This document shows positions 21,044 through 30,218 of a stretch of DNA of 49,006 bases, in pieces. This DNA is from Candidatus Marinimicrobia bacterium CG08_land_8_20_14_0_20_45_22 (GTDB lineage: Bacteria; Fidelibacterota; UBA2242). Location of the stretch: assembly GCA_002774355.1 (NCBI GenBank), contig PEYN01000213.1, positions 1-49,006 of the forward strand. Direction: 5' to 3'. The notes under the pieces are model-generated. The model was not told the origin of the DNA, ran no database searches, and worked only from the letters and a program-made list of their open reading frames with translations. Every line of letters starts with the position of its first letter. Position 1 is the stretch's first letter. The position numbers were made by a program, and so were the translations under genes.

Positions 21044-21657
21044 ATATGACGAATTGGTTATACACCGATACTGTCAAAGACCATTTTTTAAATCCAAAAA
21101 ATATCTTGAAAGATGAAGAAAATTTTCAATATGATGGCAAAGGCATCACCGGTAATGTCAAGTGCGGCGACCAGATGATGATGCTGATTCAGATTGATAA
21201 AGAAAAAAATATCATTAAAGATTGCCGTTGGAGGACCTATGGATGTGCCAGCGCTATTGCCAGCACGTCAGTTCTATCTGAAATGATTAAAGGAATGACA
21301 CTGGATGAAGCGTACCATCTCACGCCCAAAGATGTCGTAAAAGGACTTGGATCATTACCGGCACATAAAATTCACTGTTCCGTCCTCGGCGACAAAGCGC
21401 TGAGAGCCGCCATCACCGATTATTATCGGCGAAACGATCAAAAAGAAAAGATCGAGACCGAAGATGCGCGGATCATTTGCCAATGTATGATTGTAACCGA
21501 TCAGGAAATTGAAAACGCCGTTCTTGAAGGCGCGCGAACATTCATCGAACTTCAGGAAATGACCAAACTCGGAACTGTCTGCGGACAATGCAAAGACGAG
21601 GCGACACAATTGCTTGGCGAATACATCCAAAAACATTTCGCCCCAGAAAAAGACTAA
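21040..21657 (+). CDS. NifU-type Fe-S scaffold (IscU domain plus BFD-like [2Fe-2S] domain)
   Basis: About 205 residues. The N-terminal IscU-like domain (1 to about 130) has its three scaffold cysteines in GNVKCGDQM, YGCASAIAS and KIHCSVLG. A BFD-like [2Fe-2S] domain follows (about 145-200) with ICQC and VCGQC. The C-terminal Nfu domain of full-length NifU is absent, so this is a two-domain form. It builds transient clusters with the upstream desulfurase. The start is either GTG at 21,040 or ATG at 21,046; the GTG overlaps the desulfurase stop. No nitrogenase gene is seen, so nitrogen fixation is not implied. Confidence 0.93.
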   Translation: MNMTNWLYTDTVKDHFLNPKNILKDEENFQYDGKGITGNVKCGDQMMMLIQIDKEKNIIKDCRWRTYGCASAIASTSVLSEMIKGMTLDEAYHLTPKDVVKGLGSLPAHKIHCSVLGDKALRAAITDYYRRNDQKEKIETEDARIICQCMIVTDQEIENAVLEGARTFIELQEMTKLGTVCGQCKDEATQLLGEYIQKHFAPEKD

Positions 21658-21666
21658 ATCTTTTTC
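21646..21666. terminator. Weak bidirectional A/T hairpin between convergent genes
   Basis: GAAAAAGA (21,646-21,653) and TCTTTTTC (21,659-21,666) form an 8-bp stem around the stop codon of the NifU-type gene, between two convergent genes. The stem is almost all A-T, so this is a tentative terminator. Confidence 0.4.
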
Positions 21667-21720
21667 CTTTGAACGGCTGATCTGAATTTATACGGTTCCA
21701 CTTCCATTTATCTTTGGTAA

Positions 21721-22950
21721 TTATTCTTTTCCTTTCCCCGTTATCAGTTCAGACTCTTTGAGTCTTGTAGAAATCACGAGACTAACCACCATTAACCCGA
21801 TCATTACCATTAAAGGCAAAGTCATAGAACCTGTCACAGGAGATTTGAAGATGTCCATTCCAAAAATAAAAGAAATCCCTGAAATTTGTCCCATCAATAA
21901 AAGCAATCCGTTGGATGTGCCTTCTGGCGCTGGAAATGCAATCTCTGCGCCATACTGAAATCCAATCGGACCCGCCCCGAGCAAGAAAAAACCAAGAATT
22001 GAGGCAGACAGAAGAAGCAGACCGTAATGAGTGGTAAAAGTGATACCAACAAAGCCTATCGTAGCCAATATCAGAGATAAGACCAGGAAGGGAATTCTTT
22101 TTCGAAACCGATCTGAAATCGTTGGCACGACGATTGCCCCGACGACACCGCCCGCAATCATCAAACCTCCGGTAATTCCTGCTTGTGTAATTGAGAATCC
22201 TCTCGGAGCAACGATATTTTCGATCCACGTCGCCACGGCATTAAACACACCCAAACAAACAAAAAATATGAGCATGAGAAAAATGAAATCTTTCTTTTTT
22301 AATGTTTCTTTGAGACCATCTAAAACCAATGTTCTCACTTCCTGTTCGGGAGAACATGGCGGCGTCGGAGGATATTCTTTGACAAATCCGAGAAAAACAA
22401 CAGCTATAATCGCAGAGATAATCCCATAAATGACGAGCATACCGCTAATGCCGAAACCGATTACAAGATAGGGCGTCAGTACAAGACCCAGAAATATCCC
22501 AAAATACATCGCTAATGTACCGAATCCTGACGCGGTAGCCCGCTCATGAATCGGAAACCAGCGAGCCGCAACTTTCGTTACAGCATTGAGAATGAACGGT
22601 TGCCCAACGGCGATTCCTATCTGAGAAATAAATACCAGCGTGAAATTTTCTGCTTCTAATCCACGCAATAAACCGAAAAGTCCAGTTAGCGCGGCGCCTA
22701 TTCCAACGGCGATCCGAATACCGTAAGTATCGATAACCCAGGAAGCAGGAAATGACATGATGATGTAAACAATCATAAAACTCATGGATAATAAACCAAT
22801 ACTGATATCCGAGACGCCATAAAAATGAGCGGCTTTGCTCGTAATTGGAGCAAATGTTATCCATAAAAGCTGGTTAACCGCAACGACCAGCATGAATGCA
22901 GATAAAACAATCCAGCGATAACCATAAACCTTAAAATTTGCTTGTTCCAT
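21721..22950 (-). CDS. Major facilitator superfamily transporter
   Basis: The 409 residues contain about 12 hydrophobic segments. Segments 2 and 3 are joined by the MFS-type motif SWVIDTYGIRIAVGIG. The central cytoplasmic loop (about 190-215, PPTPPCSPEQEV) separates two six-helix halves, and the second half repeats the loop motif as PTISDRFRKRIP. The start YGYRWIVLSAFMLVVAVNQ and the phrase YGVSDISIGLLSM recall the FLVCR/SLC49-like branch, but the substrate cannot be assigned. It acts in the inner membrane. It is convergent with the NifU-type gene and codirectional with the amidase gene upstream, 75 bp away. Confidence 0.9.
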   Translation of the reverse strand: MEQANFKVYGYRWIVLSAFMLVVAVNQLLWITFAPITSKAAHFYGVSDISIGLLSMSFMIVYIIMSFPASWVIDTYGIRIAVGIGAALTGLFGLLRGLEAENFTLVFISQIGIAVGQPFILNAVTKVAARWFPIHERATASGFGTLAMYFGIFLGLVLTPYLVIGFGISGMLVIYGIISAIIAVVFLGFVKEYPPTPPCSPEQEVRTLVLDGLKETLKKKDFIFLMLIFFVCLGVFNAVATWIENIVAPRGFSITQAGITGGLMIAGGVVGAIVVPTISDRFRKRIPFLVLSLILATIGFVGITFTTHYGLLLLSASILGFFLLGAGPIGFQYGAEIAFPAPEGTSNGLLLLMGQISGISFIFGMDIFKSPVTGSMTLPLMVMIGLMVVSLVISTRLKESELITGKGKE

Positions 22951-23025
22951 GAAATAAACCTCCCCAATTAAAAGCTAATCAACCGCTCATTTTCCTCTAC
23001 CATCATTCCAATCGAAATATTTTCC

Positions 23026-26000
23026 TTATTTGATCTCAAAGAATCGCATGATTCCCATCATTACCTGATTGCGTTCTTCAAATGTTTTAATCGTCTCAAA
23101 CGGAAAACCGAATGCAACGACGCGATATTTCCCTTTATACGAGATTCCGGCGCTGAACGAATTCTCCTGATACCGAACAATCGTCTTGGCTTCCGGTGTT
23201 GAAGGATCGATCGCATCGGGAGCTTCACAAGTGTAAATCATTCGATCATAACCTGTGTTGAATGCTAAACTTTTAGGTGATAATCCGAATTCCGATGAAA
23301 CGCTAAAAACTTTTCCGTTTGCGCTTGCATGTCCAGTTACCAGTTTTAACTTTAAAACATTTTTGGCGAAGGAACTATCTTGGCTGTTCCGATTTGCGAA
23401 TAAGTCCGTTCCGACGTATGCACCGGACAGAAAAAGATTCCCGCCTGCTGAACAAAAGCGGGAAATCTCCTGCTGTAGTTCTTTCGTAAACGCTTTGAAC
23501 TGCTTGTCTTTCAACGGCTTTGGCCATTCCGTCTCTTTCTCTTCGCCCAAGATCAGATCGACGGTTTTATACTTTGTAATATCCAGTTCGCCTTCCGCGA
23601 TCGCCTCGTCGCTCGCCGAGATAAACGAATAACCGGCGGCTTTTAGCGATTGTCCATGAACGAACGGAAAATCGAATGTGTTACCCGGAACGATAGTCGT
23701 CTCGTAATCGGCATGACTCGCGCCCCAACCCGGCTGATCGTTCGTCAACCACGGCGATGTTGGCATAAAATCGATTTGAGCGCCAGTATAATCCAACGCA
23801 TATTTATCAGGAACACCTTGATCAAGAAAATTAGCAAACCCGACAAACGAACTGGTCACAATTTTCTCCGGCGCAGAAATCCGGTCGAATCCGTTAATTA
23901 TCAGAACCGGCGTTTGATCTCGATTCACTTGACAAACAGATAGGATTTCCGATGGAAAACTCTCGCCGCCTTTGTTAACCGCCGTTACTTTAAAACTGTA
24001 AACTGTGTTTTGTTGAAAATTTGATAAGACAAATTGCGGACGATCGACCAGAACACCATTGTCGAATCCGCCGTCATTTATCCGAGTATAGACGACAAAT
24101 TTTTCAGCATTCGCGGTCGGTTCGAGCGGATCGGTAGTTGGTTTCCATTTTAAAATAATCTCCCCCGCTCTGCCAAATACCGCCTGAAAGTGAGAAACCG
24201 AAAGTGGTTGAACCACAAAAGGATAACCATATCGATTTGATATGAATTTCAGCATTGATTTGTAAATTGAACGGCTGACATCGAACCGAAATCGTGGGTC
24301 GCTGGCAAATCGCATGTCCAAGAAATTCTGATGTGACAACAGTTCCAGAAGCGCAGATGGAATATTCGGGCGATAAGATTCGCTGTATTGTCGATTCCAA
24401 AGTTGACGACGATTCCATTTAGCATCGTATTTCATTCGAATGTCCTCAACAATCTGAGTTTGCAAAATATCCGCAAAATCTCTATTAGCTAAACGTGAGA
24501 CTCCATCCGGAAAAACCCGAGAAGAATCCGAATCTTCGATGCTATAGATCGAAAGCGTTCCAACAACCGTGTCGCTTGTCGTTGTCCCTGCGTCCGTATG
24601 AAATGCCAAAGACAAATCAATTGGAATTCCCAATCCTCTTACATTTTGATTTTTATTTGGACCGCATGGCGCTCCATTCAGATAATTCACCCATTCTCCG
24701 CGGCACTGGTAATCATCTACATAATCATCCGAATCATGGTGGAAATGAAAAATCAAAGAATCGGGCATTCCGGCATATTGCAGATAATAACGCGCTCCTT
24801 CTTCGAATCTGGGGCGAGCGCTCACACTACCGAATCTCTCAATGTTACCGATTCCGCCGCCAAATCGAACCGCATCGGCTGTGACGATTTTTCCATATTC
24901 GGCACTTTGGTTGGTCAGAGTCACTTTGCCAATTTCAGGATTTACTCCTTTTTGAAAGTGAAACGTTCCGAGATAAATCCACGTCCCGCCGCCGATCTGT
25001 TGATTGACGGAAAATCGTGTCTGTCCTCCTGAATGATAAACTGTATAAATCGCATCTGAAACGCTCATTGAATCTGAATAATATGCGATAGTCACCCCAT
25101 AGTCTCCCGTCTCCGGAATTTCAGGAATCCACTGAATTTCACTGGTTCCATTGTTTGATGAAGGTGTCAATCGATAACTTCCTGTCTGAAAGGGATTTAT
25201 CCCAGTCTTGTAAGGCGGTTCTCCAATGGAAAATCCTTTCGTTTCGCCAGTTTTCCAGACAGTATTCGGATCGATTAATTTCTCCTGATAAGTTCCCATT
25301 TTTTCCGGCGAATCATTATCGATGATAACTTCATTCGTTTGAATGTCTCGTTCTCGTGGGACGAAAACATTGGCGCCCGCATTTTCTAACATCGGTATTA
25401 TATAAGGCAAGACAAAAGCGGTCGGCAATAAATCCTCAACGGTCTGAAAAAGTCGGCATCTTTGCCATTCCCAACGATCTGTATCAAGGCTATAATACCA
25501 GCCGTGACTATTCCAGAGCGCGATATTATGGTTTACTAAACCGTTTTCAGGATGAACCGGCTTGCTCAAGTTTTTAATGACAGAAACAGCCTTCTTCCCT
25601 GTCTTCGGCAAACGAGTAATGTCATAATTCGACAGATTCGTTCTATAAAAGTTTGGAACGAGATCTTCTATCGGACGATCCAATGTAAAAAGCGTGAGCG
25701 AATAATTTTTAAACCGCTTGCCCAACTTCTTTTTCAGGAAGGAATAAGCGGCTTTCGTATTTTCTTCCCTGAGCGGAATAATGGAAAAATCAGAATTAAA
25801 ATAAATGTCGATGTGCTTTTTCTGTGAATCAACGACAATATTCCGGATCCTTGTTTGAGGCGATAAACTCAGCGGCTTCTTTTCCCGTATACAAACGCGG
25901 AGAAATTGTTCTGTCTTCTTCATGACCGTTTTTTCAGCGTTCGTTTTGGGAATATAGCGTGGACCCCGGGATTGTAATGCTACCGTAGCACAGTTGGAAA

Positions 26001-26061
26001 TAAACAATAAACTTGCTATAAAAAGAACAAATAATCTCTTCTTCAACTTGGATTGCCTCAT
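23026..26061 (-). CDS. Large exported N-acetylmuramoyl-L-alanine amidase-like protein with golvesin-type and Fn3 domains
   Basis: The 1011-residue protein has a lipoprotein-like N terminus (LLFISNCAT, lipobox not canonical). An amidase_3-like catalytic domain is split in two: NSHGWYYSL (zinc His186), ENAGANVFVPRERD and IDNDS at about 183-252, then LAFHTDAG (about 480) and SALLELLSHQN (about 575). Between them is a golvesin-C-like beta module (about 300-403, ending DAVRFGGG). A fibronectin type III segment (about 640-720) and an unassigned C-terminal domain follow. Such proteins cut peptidoglycan stem peptides or related amide bonds at the cell surface; homologues are sometimes labelled xanthan lyase. 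Activity is inferred from retained zinc-ligand positions. Confidence 0.82.
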   Translation of the reverse strand: MRQSKLKKRLFVLFIASLLFISNCATVALQSRGPRYIPKTNAEKTVMKKTEQFLRVCIREKKPLSLSPQTRIRNIVVDSQKKHIDIYFNSDFSIIPLREENTKAAYSFLKKKLGKRFKNYSLTLFTLDRPIEDLVPNFYRTNLSNYDITRLPKTGKKAVSVIKNLSKPVHPENGLVNHNIALWNSHGWYYSLDTDRWEWQRCRLFQTVEDLLPTAFVLPYIIPMLENAGANVFVPRERDIQTNEVIIDNDSPEKMGTYQEKLIDPNTVWKTGETKGFSIGEPPYKTGINPFQTGSYRLTPSSNNGTSEIQWIPEIPETGDYGVTIAYYSDSMSVSDAIYTVYHSGGQTRFSVNQQIGGGTWIYLGTFHFQKGVNPEIGKVTLTNQSAEYGKIVTADAVRFGGGIGNIERFGSVSARPRFEEGARYYLQYAGMPDSLIFHFHHDSDDYVDDYQCRGEWVNYLNGAPCGPNKNQNVRGLGIPIDLSLAFHTDAGTTTSDTVVGTLSIYSIEDSDSSRVFPDGVSRLANRDFADILQTQIVEDIRMKYDAKWNRRQLWNRQYSESYRPNIPSALLELLSHQNFLDMRFASDPRFRFDVSRSIYKSMLKFISNRYGYPFVVQPLSVSHFQAVFGRAGEIILKWKPTTDPLEPTANAEKFVVYTRINDGGFDNGVLVDRPQFVLSNFQQNTVYSFKVTAVNKGGESFPSEILSVCQVNRDQTPVLIINGFDRISAPEKIVTSSFVGFANFLDQGVPDKYALDYTGAQIDFMPTSPWLTNDQPGWGASHADYETTIVPGNTFDFPFVHGQSLKAAGYSFISASDEAIAEGELDITKYKTVDLILGEEKETEWPKPLKDKQFKAFTKELQQEISRFCSAGGNLFLSGAYVGTDLFANRNSQDSSFAKNVLKLKLVTGHASANGKVFSVSSEFGLSPKSLAFNTGYDRMIYTCEAPDAIDPSTPEAKTIVRYQENSFSAGISYKGKYRVVAFGFPFETIKTFEERNQVMMGIMRFFEIK

Positions 26062-26312
26062 CCTTTACAAATAACTCTGGCGAAGTTACGGCTTTAAACT
26101 TTGATATTCAAGAATGAGAATTCCCGTATCACTAAAATTTTGGCGTTTCCCCAAAACGAAGTGAATTGGGGGAAGCGATTATTCATTATCGCATGTATAT
26201 TTCGACTCATCATCGGACCGTTTTTTTAATTTATGATAAACTATTTGATTTCATGGATAAAGCGTATAAATTTCTGTTAGCTTTATTGACATTTCTTAAG
26301 AAGAGTATGTTC
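26062..26312. other. Divergent intergenic region with hairpin
   Basis: This gap lies between the 5' ends of the amidase gene (minus) and the TPR/DUF3108 gene (plus). It holds an imperfect hairpin, TTCCCCAA (26,147-26,154) and TTGGGGGAA (26,166-26,174). The plus-strand reading frame is open through part of it, but that stretch is not coding-like. AAGAAGAG at 26,300-26,306 is the ribosome-binding site for the ATG at 26,313. Confidence 0.45.
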
Positions 26313-27797
26313 ATGAAAAAAACTCTAATCCTTTGTTTACTACTCGCTCTGCGAGCGAATCTTTTGCCGGCAATCGTCGATACGCCGCTGGCAAATTTTT
26401 CAGCCGCTCAACGTGCATGGTTGTTAAATCAGCGCCAAGAATCTTTCGAACTCTATCTGAAAGAATCCGAAACTTCCGCTCAAAAACAAATCCCGCTGAC
26501 GAATGCGGCGACAATCCGGTTTATCGAGTCTGATTTATCATCTTCAGATAAATTCGTCAATCGGGCGCTTCAAATCGATCCAAATTACGGACCGGCGCTT
26601 CTTTTAAAAGGACAAATCGAGTTTCAACGCGGGAACATTCGGGCTGGAACCATTTATCTTCGCGCCGCCGCTAAAAATCACCCGCATCCTGAAATTCCGC
26701 TTTTCTATCTTTGCTATCATCTTGCAAAGCGAAATCAATTAAAAGAACCGTTAGAAGTGTTGAAAGACGCTGTTTCGGAAAATAAACAATTCACGCCGCC
26801 ATATCCACTTATCGGCGAAATTCTGATCAAACAGGGAAAAATTAAAGACGCTGTCGAAGTTCTTACCAATGCCCTGAAAATCTCTTATGACGCGGAAATC
26901 CTTCTAACACTTGCGCGGGCAACGGAAAAAGCAGGCAATCTGACGGAGGCGAAAAAATATTTTGGTCTTTTCTCCTACCTTTTTCCCAAACATCCTGAAA
27001 ATATTAATGTTTTGAACTGGCTGAAAAATAATGGCGTTACGAAACCTTACTCGCATCAATTCAAACCTATTCCAACAAGAAACACTTCCGATCGATTTCT
27101 ACCAATCGGCGAAAACTTCGTTTACTGCGTCGATTGGGGACCCATTCGCGTTGGCGAGTTGAAAACGGTCGTCGCCGAAACGCTCCGCTTTCAAAATCAT
27201 GACGCATACAAAGTTATTTTCAGTCTAGATTCAAATCCAGCGCTGGAATTCATTGCATCGCTTCACAGCGACTACATCACGATTATCGATCAAAGCACCA
27301 AACAAGTTCTCCAGCATTTCCTCCATATTCGTGAAAATAATATCGTCAGCGATAAAGTTTACGATTTCGAAACTAAAACAGGGAAATTCATCTGTCGGTC
27401 AATCGAAGAAGACGGACATATTCAAATACTCGAAAAATATTTACCTGAAAATACAATCGACGGGACTTCCATCCTTTTTTATTCACGACAGGTCGTCAAG
27501 GAAAAACGCAAAGAGCGCGTTATGACCATCATCGACGAGAATTTCGTCATAACGGATATCAACTATGAAAATAGAAAAGAACCTGTCGCCGTTCGGAACA
27601 AAACGGAAAACGCTTTGGTCATTTCCGGCGAAAACTACTACAAAGGAATCGTTGGACTTACCGGAAAATTCCGTGGCTGGTTTCGCGACGATCGCACTTT
27701 TCTTCCGGTTCGCTCGGATTTTGAAATCTGGGTCGGTAGAATCGCCATTTCGATGGCAGATGAAGAAGAACAAAGGCAACATAAATATGCGCGTTAG
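26313..27797 (+). CDS. Exported TPR protein with C-terminal DUF3108-like domain
   Basis: About 494 residues from the chosen ATG, which gives a clean signal peptide (KKTLILCLLLALRANLLPA) and good spacing to AAGAAGAG; upstream in-frame ATGs lack both. The N-terminal half is helical with TPR-like units (RALQIDPNYGPALLLKGQIE, KDAVEVLTNALKI, LTEAKKYFGLF). The second half matches the DUF3108 pattern (FLPIGENFVYCVDWGPIRVGE, HDAYKVIFSLDSNP, then KGIVGLTGKFRGWF). DUF3108 proteins are periplasmic and of unknown function. The gene end overlaps the tatT start by 11 bp, so it belongs to the TRAP-transporter operon. It may assist substrate handling in the periplasm; this is inference from position. Confidence 0.8.
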   Translation: MKKTLILCLLLALRANLLPAIVDTPLANFSAAQRAWLLNQRQESFELYLKESETSAQKQIPLTNAATIRFIESDLSSSDKFVNRALQIDPNYGPALLLKGQIEFQRGNIRAGTIYLRAAAKNHPHPEIPLFYLCYHLAKRNQLKEPLEVLKDAVSENKQFTPPYPLIGEILIKQGKIKDAVEVLTNALKISYDAEILLTLARATEKAGNLTEAKKYFGLFSYLFPKHPENINVLNWLKNNGVTKPYSHQFKPIPTRNTSDRFLPIGENFVYCVDWGPIRVGELKTVVAETLRFQNHDAYKVIFSLDSNPALEFIASLHSDYITIIDQSTKQVLQHFLHIRENNIVSDKVYDFETKTGKFICRSIEEDGHIQILEKYLPENTIDGTSILFYSRQVVKEKRKERVMTIIDENFVITDINYENRKEPVAVRNKTENALVISGENYYKGIVGLTGKFRGWFRDDRTFLPVRSDFEIWVGRIAISMADEEEQRQHKYAR

Positions 27798-28677
27798 TCT
27801 CTTGAAAACTTCCATCTTACTGGTTTTTGCCTGCTTAGGAATCACGATTCACTCTGCCTGTAGTTTGAATCGAATTGTCATAAACGCCGCCGGAGGGTTC
27901 ATGGAAAGCGGCATTCAATCGGTCTATTCAGAAGGCGATCTTGAATTGGCCGAGAATTTCCTCGCGAGCAATCTGAAAATGATTGAAATACTGGCTTCCA
28001 AAGACACTTCGAATACGCAGATGAATTTGTTAGCGGCACAGACATTCGGCGCGTACTCTATGGCTTTTGTCGAAGACGAAAATCCGGAACGCGCATCGGC
28101 TCTATACAAGCGCGGATTGGCGTATTCCTTTCGCTCGCTTCCGCCGAAAAAAAGATTCAACGAACAGATAACTATCGATCAGTTGGAAAACCTTTTACCG
28201 AACTTTACCCAAGACGACGTTCCGGCGCTTTTTTGGATTGGATACAACTGGGGACAATTTATCCTGCAACATCTTGACGATCCGATGACGATCGTTCATC
28301 TATCGAAAGTCGAGATGATCATGCGGCGCGTCATGGAATTAGACGAAAGTTACAACTTCGCCGGCGTCGATCTTTTTTACGGATGCTTTTATGCCGCACG
28401 TCCACCCTTTCTTGGCGGAAATCCCGAAAAAGGAAGGCAATTTTTCGAGAGAAACAATGAACTTAACGGCAATTCATTCCTTATGAGCCAATTTTTTATG
28501 GCAAAGTATTACGCCGTTCAAATGCAGGATCGAAAACTGTTTGAATCCCTTTTGACTGAAATTGATCAGGCGGACATTGACGCGCGCCCAGACATTCGAC
28601 TGATGAACGCACTCGCAAAAGAAAAGGCGGCAAAACTCCGGCTTATGGAAGCGGATTTATTCGATACTGGAGAATGA
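27787..28677 (+). CDS. tatT: TRAP transporter TatT-type TPR lipoprotein
   Basis: About 296 residues from the ATG at 27,787. The N terminus is lipoprotein-like (SILLVFACLGITIHSACS) with the acyl-Cys followed by SLNRIV. The body is helical with the TatT-family hallmarks: AAGGFMESG, EGDLELAENFLASNLKM, GAYSMAFVED, FWIGYNWGQFI and the late PPFLGGNPEKG. TatT (studied as Treponema pallidum Tp0956) is a periplasmic trimer that binds the TRAP substrate-binding protein in TPR-associated TRAP (TPAT) systems for hydrophobic ligands. The gene order tatT-dctP-dctQ-dctM supports this. A longer frame extends upstream to 27,565 but overlaps the previous gene; only the later start gives the signal peptide. Confidence 0.88.
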   Translation: MRVSLLKTSILLVFACLGITIHSACSLNRIVINAAGGFMESGIQSVYSEGDLELAENFLASNLKMIEILASKDTSNTQMNLLAAQTFGAYSMAFVEDENPERASALYKRGLAYSFRSLPPKKRFNEQITIDQLENLLPNFTQDDVPALFWIGYNWGQFILQHLDDPMTIVHLSKVEMIMRRVMELDESYNFAGVDLFYGCFYAARPPFLGGNPEKGRQFFERNNELNGNSFLMSQFFMAKYYAVQMQDRKLFESLLTEIDQADIDARPDIRLMNALAKEKAAKLRLMEADLFDTGE

Positions 28678-28729
28678 GAAAATAATGACTATCTATCCGC
28701 GACAAACACATTTTAAAGGAGGTAAATCT

Positions 28730-29752
28730 GTGGCTTTATCCAAAGAAATCCTGATCAGCGTTTCAATTTTGATTGGTTCATTTCTGGCTGATCCGGTTTA
28801 TCCGCAAGCGCCCCATATTGTCAAAGTTGCGACGGTCGCTCCCGAAGGATCAAGTTGGATGAAAGAGTTTCGCGCTTTCGAAAAAGATTTGAGTCTATCT
28901 ACAAACGGACAGATTCAGTTTAAGATTTATCCGAATGCGGTTCAGGGCGGCGAAAAAGACGTTTTACGGAAGATGCGGCTTGGACAAATCGATGTCGGAA
29001 CTTTTACCGGCGTTGGACTTGGAGAGATTGTCCCGGAAGTTCGCATTCTCGATCTTCCTTTTCTGTTTCGCACCAGCGAGGAAGTCGATTACGTTTACAC
29101 GGCTCTGTTTAAAGAGTTTCAGCAAAAATTCATCAAAAAAGGATTCTTTCTCGTTGGTTGGGCGGAAGTCGGATTCGTTTACACGTTTACCAAGACGCCG
29201 ATCGCCAAGCCGGAGGATTTCCGAAAAATCAAGATGTGGCTATGGAAAGGCGATCCGCTGGCAAAGGCGACTTTTGACGTGATGAAAATCCAATCTGTTC
29301 CGTTAGACATCACCGACGTTTATACTTCCCTGCAAACGGGATTGGTCGATGGCGTTTACATCTCGCCTTACGGCGTGCTGGCTTTGCAATGGTTTACCAA
29401 AACAAAATACATGTTGAATTATCCGCTGACCAATTCCGTCGGCGCAATTCTCATCACCACGAAAAAACTGAATTCCATCCCGGAGAATCTACGCGGAGTT
29501 TTCGTCGAAATGACTAAAAATAACATGCTAAAAATCGTCATCCAAAGCCGTAAAGATAATCTCGCTTCCATCCAAGCTCTTCAGAAATCCGGCATTCATT
29601 TGACGACCGTCAACGACAAGAAAACGATCGCAGAATTCGATGAGATCGGAAGACAGACGCGTGAAAAACTCGTCGGCTCTCTCTATTCTCAGGAACTGTT
29701 GAAACAAGTCCTCGCTCTTCTCGATGAATATCGGACGAAGCATGATCACTAA
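28730..29752 (+). CDS. TRAP transporter solute-binding protein (DctP family)
   Basis: About 340 residues from a GTG start placed 7 nt after a perfect AAAGGAGG (28,715-28,722); an ATG at 28,685 has no such site. A signal peptide ends near PQAPH. Family features: VKVATVAPEGSSWMKEF, GGEKDVLRKMRLGQIDVG, LPFLFRT, the Arg region in EDFRKIKMW, and LQTGLVDGVYISP. It captures the solute in the periplasm and delivers it to the DctQM permease. With tatT adjacent, it is the P component of a TPAT system whose ligand may be hydrophobic. The ligand itself cannot be inferred. Confidence 0.93.
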   Translation: MALSKEILISVSILIGSFLADPVYPQAPHIVKVATVAPEGSSWMKEFRAFEKDLSLSTNGQIQFKIYPNAVQGGEKDVLRKMRLGQIDVGTFTGVGLGEIVPEVRILDLPFLFRTSEEVDYVYTALFKEFQQKFIKKGFFLVGWAEVGFVYTFTKTPIAKPEDFRKIKMWLWKGDPLAKATFDVMKIQSVPLDITDVYTSLQTGLVDGVYISPYGVLALQWFTKTKYMLNYPLTNSVGAILITTKKLNSIPENLRGVFVEMTKNNMLKIVIQSRKDNLASIQALQKSGIHLTTVNDKKTIAEFDEIGRQTREKLVGSLYSQELLKQVLALLDEYRTKHDH

Positions 29753-30218
29753 AATCCGGAAAACCATTGACAAATTTCTGACAGGAATGGCGATATTTCT
29801 GATGTTATCGCTCGTCTTGTTTTCATTTTTACAAGTCATGTTACGGAATCTGTTCGGCGCCAGCATGGATGCGGCGGACGAGTTTATGCGAAACGGCGTT
29901 CTGTGGATCGCATTTATCGGAGCGGCGCTGACAACGCTTCATGGGAAACACATTTCCATTGACATTCTTCCTCGGTTTGCAAAAGGTAAAGGAAAGAAAA
30001 TTCTGGATTGGACGCTTACCATTTCCGCCGCAATAATTTGTCTGGTAATGACATGGTATTCTACCGAGTTTATTATCTTGGAAATCCAAATGAAATCCCT
30101 CATCGCCGGATTTTGTCCGGCGTGGCTTATCGAAATCATCATTCCTATCGGTTTCTTTCTACTGGCAATTTCGTTTCCAATGAGATTGCTCGATAAAAGT
30201 CAAAAGGCGGATTCATGA
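29742..30218 (+). CDS. TRAP transporter small permease (DctQ)
   Basis: About 158 residues with four hydrophobic segments (FLTGMAIFLMLSLVLFSF, VLWIAFIGAALTTL, LDWTLTISAAIICLVM, WLIEIIIPIGFFLLA), the DctQ pattern including LQVMLRNLFG and the GKHISIDI region. It forms the inner-membrane subunit partnering DctM. The ATG at 29,742 overlaps the dctP stop by 11 bp; an ATG at 29,724 is an alternative. Its stop overlaps the dctM start (ATGA). Confidence 0.9.
   Translation: MITKIRKTIDKFLTGMAIFLMLSLVLFSFLQVMLRNLFGASMDAADEFMRNGVLWIAFIGAALTTLHGKHISIDILPRFAKGKGKKILDWTLTISAAIICLVMTWYSTEFIILEIQMKSLIAGFCPAWLIEIIIPIGFFLLAISFPMRLLDKSQKADS

Noticed and set aside
19853-21657. Nitrogen-fixation (nif) cluster
   Set aside because: NifS- and NifU-type proteins alone do not indicate nitrogenase; no nifH, nifD or nifK is present in the window.
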